A stretch of 13,713 nt of DNA from Cribrihabitans_A pelagius. Its GTDB lineage: Bacteria > Pseudomonadota > Alphaproteobacteria > Rhodobacterales > Rhodobacteraceae. Under the pieces are notes generated by a model. It made no database searches. It was not told the DNA's origin and worked only from the letters and a program-made list of their open reading frames with translations. The translations under genes were made by a program, and so were the position numbers. This document shows positions 6,869 through 12,491 of the stretch, one piece after another (within the stretch, counting starts at the first letter, position 1; each line of letters starts with the position of its first letter). The DNA lies in contig NZ_JBMERR010000040.1 of the NCBI RefSeq assembly GCF_048820915.1, positions 1-13,713 on the forward strand, given 5' to 3'.

Positions 6869-6917
6869 CCTCTTGATCGTTGAAAGAGGCCCCGAACCGC
6901 TCAGGGCCTTTCGGCCC
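6869..6917 (-). promoter_or_regulatory. 5' leader with mutually exclusive hairpins sequestering the RBS of the 57-aa gene
   Basis: In transcript order: hairpin A, GGGCC-GAAA-GGCCC (6917-6904), closed by a GNRA tetraloop. Then the alternative hairpin B, AGGCCC (6909-6904) with GGGCCT (6892-6887). Then hairpin C, CCTCTT (6889-6884) with AAGAGG (6874-6869), where AAGAGG is the Shine-Dalgarno. B shares bases with both A and C. A+C would hide the ribosome site and B would expose it. No ligand or protein is suggested by the sequence. Confidence 0.4.
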
Positions 6918-7141
6918 CGTTCCCATCATTGTCGGCTTGTAAATGGCTCTGATGGTTTGGGTGCGTAATGAAGGCGTTCATAGAGGTTTGTCTGAGACTT
7001 TTGTTGGTTTTTGAGGGCCTGCTCCTACATGCGGATGAAATGGTACTGGAAGTGGCCGGGTTCGTTGGAACTGGCCTCGCATACAGAGCTTCCTTGTTGA
7101 CTTGAACTTGTAGCCATTGGTGGCAGATGATCTGCTTTTAT

Positions 7142-7164
7142 ACATCAATGCTATAACTTGATGT
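7142..7164 (+). promoter_or_regulatory. operator-like inverted repeat 1 upstream of hipB
   Basis: Perfect arms ACATCAA (7142-7148) and TTGATGT (7158-7164) flank the nine-base spacer TGCTATAAC. It lies about 90 bases before the hipB start. A dimeric helix-turn-helix repressor such as the HipB product is the natural candidate ligand, by autoregulation known for hipBA operons. Confidence 0.5.
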
Positions 7165-7202
7165 GTTTAAGTAGATCAAAGTTGCGCAGTACTCATGTGG
7201 TG

Positions 7203-7222
7203 TGATATGCTTTAATATATCA
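7203..7222 (+). promoter_or_regulatory. operator-like inverted repeat 2 / promoter region of hipBA
   Basis: TGATAT (7203-7208) and ATATCA (7217-7222) are perfect arms around eight bases. The N8 spacing equals that of the characterised E. coli HipB operator (TATCC-N8-GGATA). A weak -35/-10 pair (TTGCGC at 7182, GATATG at 7204) would overlap it, so binding would block transcription. The promoter assignment is tentative. Confidence 0.45.
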
Positions 7223-7255
7223 AGAGGCGACTGTGATGTGCAGTTGTAGATCGGA

Positions 7256-7855
7256 ATGACTTATGCAAGTGAACACATAGCTTCCTCTTTGAAGGAGGCG
7301 CGGGAGAGTAAGGGGCTGAGCCAGAGGGAACTCAGCAAGCGCTCAGGCGTGCCTCAGTCTCACATCTCGAAAATCGAGAGCAACGCAGTCGATCTTCGCC
7401 TGTCCAGTCTGACCTCACTTGCTCATGCTCTTGATATGGAACTTACGCTCATCCCACGCAAGGCTGCACCAGCTGTGCGGTCTCTCGCAAGAAGTACGGC
7501 AGCGCAAGGGGGGGGCAGTCACAATGATGCCTTGCGCGAACTGGCAAAAGTTCAACGAAGTCTCGACGCGCTGCCCTTGGCATTGAAAGAAAATACGGCT
7601 GTTGATGCGCTGCAAAAGAACGTTGCAGAGCTGCACAAATTTCGCAGCATTCTTCAAGAGACAGATGCATTGCGCAACATTCGCCAAATGCTGGAAAATA
7701 TTGAAACTTCTGGAGGTTTGAAGAACATTCAGAAAGCAGCCAAGAACGCGCAAAACCTCAGAAATATGCTCGTGCATAACGTCTCAGCGCTCTCGAACAA
7801 GCGGATCACCAGTAGACCCGCATACAGCCTTGATGAGGATGATAGCGATGACTGA
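7256..7855 (+). CDS. hipB: HipB-like XRE-family antitoxin/regulator with long C-terminal extension
   Basis: A 199-residue protein. Residues about 8-65 form a classic XRE helix-turn-helix (LKEARESKGLSQRELSKRSG, then PQSHISKIESNAVDLRLSSL and LAHALDMELTLIPR). This domain should bind the upstream repeats and repress the operon, and neutralise HipA. Unlike the ~88-residue E. coli HipB, about 110 residues follow, rich in charged heptad-like helix (ALQKNVAELHKFRSILQE, LRNIRQMLENIETSGGLKN), ending in the acidic tail DEDDSDD. The tail may be the HipA-contacting or protease-labile part. ATG 7256 is the first start after an in-frame stop at 7247-7249; its ribosome site is poor (TCGGA). It overlaps hipA by eight bases, so expression is coupled. 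Confidence 0.85.
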   Translation: MTYASEHIASSLKEARESKGLSQRELSKRSGVPQSHISKIESNAVDLRLSSLTSLAHALDMELTLIPRKAAPAVRSLARSTAAQGGGSHNDALRELAKVQRSLDALPLALKENTAVDALQKNVAELHKFRSILQETDALRNIRQMLENIETSGGLKNIQKAAKNAQNLRNMLVHNVSALSNKRITSRPAYSLDEDDSDD

Positions 7856-9071
7856 TGTGACCGTTCTTGATGTTTCCTTGTACGGGCAGCCCATCGGCAC
7901 GTTGACACGCGTGGCCGTGGATCGGAGCTTGTTCGCATTCAATCAAGATTACATCGACAACCCTGAGCGCCCGACACTTGGGCTGTTTTTCAAGGATCAG
8001 TACGGCGAGCTCCGCACAGACTTCAAAACTGTGCAAACGAAGGTCATGCCCTTCTTTTCCAATCTGTTGCCCGAAGGTCATCTCCGAAAGTACCTGGCCG
8101 AACAGGCAGGGGTAAACAGCGAGCGAGAATTCTTTCTACTCTGGGCTTTGGGACAGGATTTGCCAGGAGCAATCACCATTACCCCTGCTGACGGTGAGGT
8201 TTGGCCGCCAAATGCCGCCGAAGCGGGGGCAGGGGAGCAAAGCTCTTCAAAAGAAAACATGATGCGCTTCTCGCTTGCGGGCGTTCAATTGAAGTTTTCA
8301 GCTGTTGAAGGCGCACATGGTGGACTGACCATCCCGGCCTCTGGGGTTGGCGGCGACTGGATCGTCAAACTGCCCTCCCGCGAGTATGCGGGCGTACCAG
8401 AGAACGAATTCTCGATGATGTGGTTGGCCAATAAGCTTGGGCTGGATGTTCCCAGGATTGACCTTGTTGACATTGACGGCATCTCTGGCCTGCCAGATGG
8501 CACGAAAGATTTTGGGAATAAGGCATTCGTCATTGAACGCTTTGATCGCCTGCACGATGGTGGGCGGGTGCATATTGAGGATTTTGCACAAGTCTTCGGT
8601 GTGTACGGCGAGAACAAGTACAAAAAAGCCAGCATGCGTAACATCGCGACCGTTGTTGCTGCGGAAGGGTCACATGAAGATGTGCGTGAGTTCGTCCGGC
8701 GGTTGGTATTCAACACACTTATCGGAAATGGCGACATGCACCTTAAAAACTGGTCGTTGATTTATCCTGACAAGATCAACGCAGCTTTGGCACCGGCCTA
8801 CGATTTCGTTTCTACAATCGCCTATATTCCTGGTGACAGCTTTGCCTTGAATTACAGCCGAACGCGCGAATTCACCGAGTTTGATGGCGATGAGCTTGCG
8901 CACCTGGCGGCCAAGGCGGCTTTGCCCAAGAAAATGGTGCAAGATACCGCACGGGAAATGGTTACCGACTTCCGTTCTGTATGGGAGCAGGAGAAGCACG
9001 CGTTACCGATGTTCGATAACGTCCGCACTGCTATAGACGACTTGCTGCCTACACTGCCAATTGGCCGCTAG
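7848..9071 (+). CDS. hipA: HipA-family serine/threonine kinase toxin
   Basis: A 407-residue, full-length HipA. ATG 7848 is preferred over upstream TTG/ATG codons because GAGG (7835-7838) is nine bases away and the overlap with hipB is then eight bases. The N-subdomain 1 (1-110) precedes the kinase core: FSLAGVQLKFSA at 141-152 with S142 in the place of the autophosphorylated loop serine, WIVKLPS at 171-177 with the nucleotide lysine K174, ENEFSMMWLA at 185-194, FVIERFDR at 227-234, catalytic loop NGDMHLKNWSLIY at 294-306 with D296 and N301, and metal-binding APAYDF at 315-320 with D319. HipA kinases phosphorylate aminoacyl-tRNA synthetases (GltX for E. coli HipA) and stop growth; the substrate here is unknown. 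All key residues are present. The gene meets the minus-strand gene tail to tail, the stop codons sharing CTAG. Confidence 0.92.
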   Translation: MTDVTVLDVSLYGQPIGTLTRVAVDRSLFAFNQDYIDNPERPTLGLFFKDQYGELRTDFKTVQTKVMPFFSNLLPEGHLRKYLAEQAGVNSEREFFLLWALGQDLPGAITITPADGEVWPPNAAEAGAGEQSSSKENMMRFSLAGVQLKFSAVEGAHGGLTIPASGVGGDWIVKLPSREYAGVPENEFSMMWLANKLGLDVPRIDLVDIDGISGLPDGTKDFGNKAFVIERFDRLHDGGRVHIEDFAQVFGVYGENKYKKASMRNIATVVAAEGSHEDVREFVRRLVFNTLIGNGDMHLKNWSLIYPDKINAALAPAYDFVSTIAYIPGDSFALNYSRTREFTEFDGDELAHLAAKAALPKKMVQDTAREMVTDFRSVWEQEKHALPMFDNVRTAIDDLLPTLPIGR

Positions 9072-9529
9072 GGGGTCTCAAGCCTGAATTTTGTCAAGTG
9101 CGCATTGTTCCATTGGTGCTTCGCGTAAATTGCTGCTGACTGCCTATATGGCAGGTCAAGGAATTTCCTGGCGAACCATTGAAATGACTGCTCAGCATGC
9201 ATGCAGGTTTCAAAAGGCACCTCGAAATCAAAGGATTTGAGAGGAGGAACGATAGGGCGTACCTTGCAGATCAGGTCATGTACTTCATCGCTGAACTGCG
9301 AGGGGAAGATGATGTCGATCAGTTCTTCGTAAGCCATGTATGCAATTTGCAAGCGTGGCAGGAGGTCAATCTCGAGCCCGAATACAAGGATTTCGGCACA
9401 AGTAGTGGTGCTGTAGGAGTAATTCTCATCCAGTTGAATCTATTCATCTGAAACATGCGGCATTTGCGCGTAATCGCTTGCTTCAGCTGCAAGCAGTCTG
9501 CGCAGCTTTTCAATTTCCAACTCGGTCAT
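9068..9529 (-). pseudogene. unrecognised ~153-codon gene interrupted by an in-frame amber stop
   Basis: From ATG 9529, with AAGGA seven bases upstream, 29 codons run (MTELEIEKLRRLLAAEASDY, ending HVSDE) to TAG at 9442-9440. The same frame then continues without another stop for 123 codons to TAG at 9070-9068. The downstream part contains YEELIDIIFPSQFSDEVHDL, then FDFEVPFETCMHAEQSFQWF. Both halves share frame and style, so this is best read as one gene with a nonsense mutation (CAG or GAG to TAG) or a readthrough codon. If translated, a restart at ATG 9346 (MAYEELID) could give about 92 residues. It is the last gene of the mobilisation operon, 55 bases after the ribbon-helix-helix gene. I do not recognise the family. 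Confidence 0.6.
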
Positions 9530-9584
9530 AACTGAATCCTTCAGGTGTTTGAGGTATCGTCTGGCTGCGCAGAGCTTGCCCGCG

Positions 9585-9794
9585 TCAGCTCGGCGAGTTG
9601 TCGCCATGCGGGTTGCGTGCGGGAGCGGGCTTCAGGCTGGAATGCCGTGCGCCAGCATCTTTCGCGTGGGCGGCATGCGTGAAGCGTACTGCCATGCGCA
9701 GTGTTTCTTCGGCTGACAGGCCAAAACGACGACTGAGTGTGTCGAGCTGTTTTGCGTGTATGTCATCCAAGTTGAGCATGAGTGTGTGTCTCAT
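9585..9794 (-). CDS. small ribbon-helix-helix-like protein in the mob operon (69 aa)
   Basis: ATG 9794 is preceded by AAGGAG (9799-9804). Residues 1-40 (MRHTLMLNLDDIHAKQLDTL, then SRRFGLSAEETLRMAVRFTH) fit a ribbon-helix-helix fold: a short beta strand followed by two helices with the RFGLSAEE turn. Such proteins bind DNA as dimers and act as regulators, antitoxins or relaxosome accessories. The C-terminal 28 residues are polar and probably disordered. It starts 15 bases after the relaxase stop, so it belongs to the mobilisation operon. It may regulate that operon, or pair with the interrupted gene downstream; the sequence does not decide. Confidence 0.65.
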   Translation of the reverse strand: MRHTLMLNLDDIHAKQLDTLSRRFGLSAEETLRMAVRFTHAAHAKDAGARHSSLKPAPARNPHGDNSPS

Positions 9795-9809
9795 GGGGTT
9801 CTCCTTTCT

Positions 9810-11126
9810 CTAGGTTGGGGTGAAATCTGGTCCGCGATCTCGCTCCTGGGCGTGGTTTCTTGCATGCCCCTTGGCCTTTCTTTCAAAGGCTTGCGACAGC
9901 TCGACAGGGGACTTCCCACCAAGGCGCAGGTAGTCCGCAAGATCGCGGTTTAATTCGGTTATGATGTTTTGTTGCTGCACTCTGGCGTGCACAATTTGCC
10001 TTTGCAGTGATCGGCGCTCGGCAAGTTGGCGGCGTGTTAGTTCGTGCTTTTCTTGGCGGTCTCTTACGCGGTTTTGGATGATCTCAGCTTCATTGATCTT
10101 GCGAAGTTGCCGGTTTTTACCTGTTATCCAACCCCAGAGGCCGCGCAGACCGCGTGGTGTTCTTGATGCCCGCGCGCGTTCTTCCGACAGCCAACGGTTC
10201 TGTTGTTGGTCGAACAATTTCTGCCGGTCATGTCGGTGGCGTTGGGCTATTTGTTCACGCTGAAATTCCACGGCCAGGTTTTTCTTTGCGGCCATTGCTT
10301 CAAGCTCTTTTGCCCATGCTGTCAATTTCTGACCTATACGCTCCGACAGCCAAGATTTAGCCTCTGCAAGGGTGGGAAAATCCTTGGCTTCACCAATGCG
10401 CGCCTTCAGTTTTTTCGTCTTGATGCCAGCGTAACGAGCAACAGAGTAGACCTCGCCGCGCCAGTCCAAAGCAACGATCCCTCGCCGATCACCACGTGCC
10501 AGATAGAAGCCCTTCTCGCGCAGCAATTCCGAAAATTGTTGCTTTGTCCTTGCTGAGAGCCAGCACTCCCTAAAGATGGTTTTCAAGATTTTGGGGTCTT
10601 GCTTGGTGCGCTTTGCCTGCTGCCATTCTTCGCGAGAGAAGTTGAGGGGATTGCTGCGTTCTTTGCTGCGGAATCCCTCTGGGAGTGCCCAGCCATTTTC
10701 TAGGTAGAGCTGCTTTGCTATCTCGTTCAGTCGCGTGCGGTAGAAGGGGAGCTTGATCGCCTTCATTTCGTTCGGATCAATGCGTGAAATCACGACATGG
10801 GCATGTCTACGCCCTTCCTTTTCGTGAAACACAATCGCGCGTGGCTGACCTTCAAGGCCTAGTTCTCTCTCGATCTTGTTGATGGCGCGCTCGAACGTTT
10901 CAACGGGGACATCTTCCTGCTCAGGTGGGTTCAGGCTTAACGAGAATAGGTGCTTAGTGCAGCGCGTGCCGCGTGCAATGGCCTCGCATTCGCGAAGTGC
11001 TCCGGGCAAGTCCTCGGCAACAAACCCACGTAGTTCGTGGATTTCGATATGCTCGTTGCCAGATGTTTTGAGCAAGTGTTTTGCAAGTTCGGCGGCTGAC
11101 CCACGCTGACTGGCTTTCAGGATCAT
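9810..11126 (-). CDS. mobA: MobA/VirD2-like relaxase (HUH mobilisation nuclease)
   Basis: A 438-residue protein. The relaxase domain (about 1-160) shows the three-histidine metal site in VFHEKEGRRHAHVVISRID: H101, H108 and H110. It would nick oriT and pilot the strand into recipient cells using a helper type IV secretion system. The N-terminal motif where most relaxases carry the nucleophilic tyrosine reads NEHIEIHELRGF (24-35), and there is no tyrosine before residue 129; histidines 26 or 30 may substitute. Residues 200-260 contain GFYLARGDRRGIVALDWRGE, characteristic of this alphaproteobacterial group as I recall it. A long basic helical, coiled-coil-like region (about 265-420) follows, with an RTPRGLRGLWGWITGK patch. 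The start overlaps the mobC stop by four bases (ATGA). No VirB genes are present, so the element is mobilisable rather than self-transmissible, as far as this window shows. Confidence 0.9.
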   Translation of the reverse strand: MILKASQRGSAAELAKHLLKTSGNEHIEIHELRGFVAEDLPGALRECEAIARGTRCTKHLFSLSLNPPEQEDVPVETFERAINKIERELGLEGQPRAIVFHEKEGRRHAHVVISRIDPNEMKAIKLPFYRTRLNEIAKQLYLENGWALPEGFRSKERSNPLNFSREEWQQAKRTKQDPKILKTIFRECWLSARTKQQFSELLREKGFYLARGDRRGIVALDWRGEVYSVARYAGIKTKKLKARIGEAKDFPTLAEAKSWLSERIGQKLTAWAKELEAMAAKKNLAVEFQREQIAQRHRHDRQKLFDQQQNRWLSEERARASRTPRGLRGLWGWITGKNRQLRKINEAEIIQNRVRDRQEKHELTRRQLAERRSLQRQIVHARVQQQNIITELNRDLADYLRLGGKSPVELSQAFERKAKGHARNHAQERDRGPDFTPT

Positions 11127-11503
11127 CGCAAGTCACCATCAAGTCCCAAAGCATTCAAGAAGTCGGCGCGCAGTTTGGAGATGTCTTCACAGGCGCGGAC
11201 GATTTCAGCCTCCGTGTCCGGGTGGACGGGCAGTGTGCCAGTGTTGGCGGCTCTAGCAAGCTGATTGAGGTTGCTCGAAAGTCGTGATTGCCCAAGCGCC
11301 GCCAGCGCTCGCGCCAATACAGCATGATCTTTGACCGGTTCCATTGACCGACGGCGAATTTTTTTAAGATCACCGCCGAAAAGGACGGTGCGGATATATG
11401 CGCCCAGGGGAACGCCGTTCGCAGCTTCTTCCAACCGCGAGCGCTCCTCGAAGGTTAGACGCAATGAGAAAGTCTTGGTCTTGCCACTAGTGTTCGTAGT
11501 CAT
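11123..11503 (-). CDS. mobC: MobC relaxosome accessory protein
   Basis: A 126-residue protein with a ribbon-helix-helix-like N-terminus (TKTFSLRLTFEERSRLEEAA, then GVPLGAYIRTVLFGG) and the hallmark MobC core (ALAALGQSRLSSNLNQLARA, then ANTGTLPVHPDTEAEI). MobC proteins bind near oriT and help the relaxase open and nick DNA. ATG 11503 follows AAAGGA (about 11510-11515). It is the first gene of the minus-strand mobilisation operon and overlaps mobA by four bases. The AT-rich inverted repeat at 11551-11574 just upstream is the obvious binding site. Confidence 0.9.
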   Translation of the reverse strand: MTTNTSGKTKTFSLRLTFEERSRLEEAANGVPLGAYIRTVLFGGDLKKIRRRSMEPVKDHAVLARALAALGQSRLSSNLNQLARAANTGTLPVHPDTEAEIVRACEDISKLRADFLNALGLDGDLR

Positions 11504-11550
11504 AACGTATCCTTTCGGACCCGGTATGACGGCGAAAACAACTCACCCTC

Positions 11551-11574
11551 CTGATTGATATTAATTTCAATCAG
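11551..11574. promoter_or_regulatory. AT-rich perfect inverted repeat upstream of mobC (operator or oriT component)
   Basis: CTGATTGA (11551-11558) and TCAATCAG (11567-11574) are perfect eight-base arms around TATTAATT. It is the only strong symmetric element between mobC and the recombinase remains, 48 bases upstream of the mobC start. Relaxase and MobC targets are usually placed exactly here, so it is the prime oriT or mob-operator candidate. I could not fix a nic site. Confidence 0.5.
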
Positions 11575-11935
11575 TTGGATGAGTATCGCCATGCCGAGAT
11601 ATCTGGTGCGAAGAGCAGTAGATGCAGTTGGTTGCGTATCCCCGCAACCAACTTATCTTGCTTCGACTGACCGTCGCGTAGGTTAAGTTGGGATCGTGCT
11701 CCCGCAACCAACACAATTTCACTTGAGATATCAGAGGCTTCGGATGTGCCATCCGGGGCCTTCTTCCTGTTCGGGCGCTCCGCACCCGCCGCAAGGCGCA
11801 ACAGCCCGGCCAGGTCGCCCTCCAGCGTCAGATCCAGGCCAGCGCCCGCCGCCGCAGGCGTCAACACGATCCGCTCCACCAGCGCGCGCAGCGCCTCCTT
11901 GGCATCCTCCATGCCCTCCGCAGTGCCAAGGGACC
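11571..11935 (-). pseudogene. C-terminal remnant of a second serine recombinase, ending in tRNA-derived sequence
   Basis: The frame reads EGMEDAKEALRALVERIVLT, then LDLTLEGDLAGLLRLAAGAE, which matches the end of the coiled-coil and C-terminal domain of large serine recombinases (compare ALETVRNLIERVVV in the neighbouring copy). Catalytic and zinc-ribbon parts are absent. The right boundary coincides with an inverted-repeat element at 11936. The tail contains LVAGARSQLNL and LVAGIRNQLHL. LVAG is the peptide produced when the reverse complement of the tRNA(fMet) 3' end is translated, a common ending for integrases that use that tRNA as target. It ends at the TGA overlapping the inverted repeat upstream of mobC. 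Not functional as an integrase. Confidence 0.65.
11627..11712 (+). other. repeated tRNA(fMet) 3'-end core: candidate attachment site(s)
   Basis: The 12-mer CCCGCAACCAAC occurs at 11641-11652 and 11701-11712, exactly 60 bases apart, and an inverted copy GTTGGTTGCG (11627-11636) forms a perfect ten-base stem with the first. With the bases before them, TCCCCGCAACCA and CTCCCGCAACCA each match 11 of 12 positions of the known tRNA(fMet) 3' end (CCCCCGCAACCA). No complete tRNA is present. These look like att cores or arms left by serine integrases at the initiator tRNA gene. Confidence 0.5.
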
Positions 11936-12134
11936 TGGACACCTCCGAAAACCGTGATTTTCTGATGTGCGGGGTAATATGAGCAGCCCTGGGGGGCTGC
12001 TACTGCGGCCTGATTGGCTTAGCGCTGTAGGTTCGAGGGGCGTGAGCCGTTAGGCCGGCGCAGTTCGGCTGAGAAGCCATCGCAATCGGCCCATGTTGTA
12101 GACCATGTTGGCCAGAGGTTTCCGGAGGTGTCCA
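11936..12134 (-). mobile_element. 199-bp terminal-inverted-repeat element remnant (IS-derived, MITE-like)
   Basis: Eighteen-base ends TGGACACCTCCG[A/G]AAACC face inward at 11936-11953 (plus) and 12134-12117 (minus), with one mismatch. They begin TG and close CA. Inside, the minus strand encodes KPLANMVYNMGRLRWLLSRT up to TAA at 12052-12050, which looks like the C-terminus of a transposase whose body is deleted. A perfect hairpin AGCAGCCC-TGGG-GGGCTGCT lies at 11982-12001. The flanks carry no target duplication and are two different recombinase remnants, as after an IS-mediated deletion. The parent IS family is not identified. Confidence 0.5.
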
Positions 12135-12165
12135 CTTTTACCGAACACTCAAGCGTGTTCCCGTC

Positions 12166-12190
12166 AAGCCCTTCTCCGGAAGGGCTTTTT
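12166..12190 (+). terminator. terminator-shaped hairpin inside the recombinase 3' end
   Basis: AAGCCCTTC (12166-12174) pairs with GAAGGGCTT (12179-12187), loop TCCG, followed by a short T-run ending at 12190. It encodes part of AKSPSGEG on the minus strand. Sequence of this kind near recombinase 3' ends may serve as a terminator in either direction; its use is unproven. Confidence 0.4.
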
Positions 12191-12477
12191 GCGTTGTGGG
12201 CCAAGCCGAACATGGCCGCCAGCGCGCCCTCAAGAGCTACCGTGGCCTGCCCGTTCTCATGGCTCACCACCACGCGCTCGATGAGATTGCGGACGGTTTC
12301 CAGTGCCTCTGTTCGGATATCGGGGTTTGCCAAGGTGGCAGCCAGTTGAGCAACTTTCGTGCGGTAAAGCTCAGAGAGATTGGGATTGAACCGAACCGGT
12401 TCCGGGGCAGGGGCGGCGAGCTCGGAATCGAGCTCTGAGAGGCGTGCCTCCAGTTCTTCCAGCCGGACCTGAAGACC

Positions 12478-12491
12478 GGGGGGGGGGGGGG
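12478..12491. repeat. 14-base G homopolymer at a frameshift in the recombinase
   Basis: An uninterrupted run of 14 G (C on the coding strand) sits exactly where the recombinase changes frame, between the codons for AEGLR and GLQVRLEEL. Thirteen or sixteen residues would keep the frame open. Tracts this long are prone to polymerase slippage in vivo and to sequencing error. Confidence 0.9.

Larger units (their letters stand above)
6864..7255. other. 392-bp intergenic region between divergent small gene and hipBA
   Basis: The left part (6864-6917) is the minus-strand leader of the 57-residue gene. Between about 6918 and 7140 I see no gene, repeat or clear promoter. The right part (7141-7223) is AT-rich and carries the operator-like repeats of hipBA. 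Half-sites TACATCAA (7141), TAGATCAA (7172) and TATATCAA (7216) recur in the same orientation. Confidence 0.6.

Noticed and set aside
9197..9451. 84-codon plus-strand frame after hipA
   Set aside because: It is antisense to the amber-interrupted gene, lacks a ribosome site, and the minus-strand frame is supported by a start signal and the same-frame halves.
11627..11712. A genuine tRNA gene
   Set aside because: Only the last ~12 bases of tRNA(fMet) are present; no anticodon, D or T arm can be built around them.
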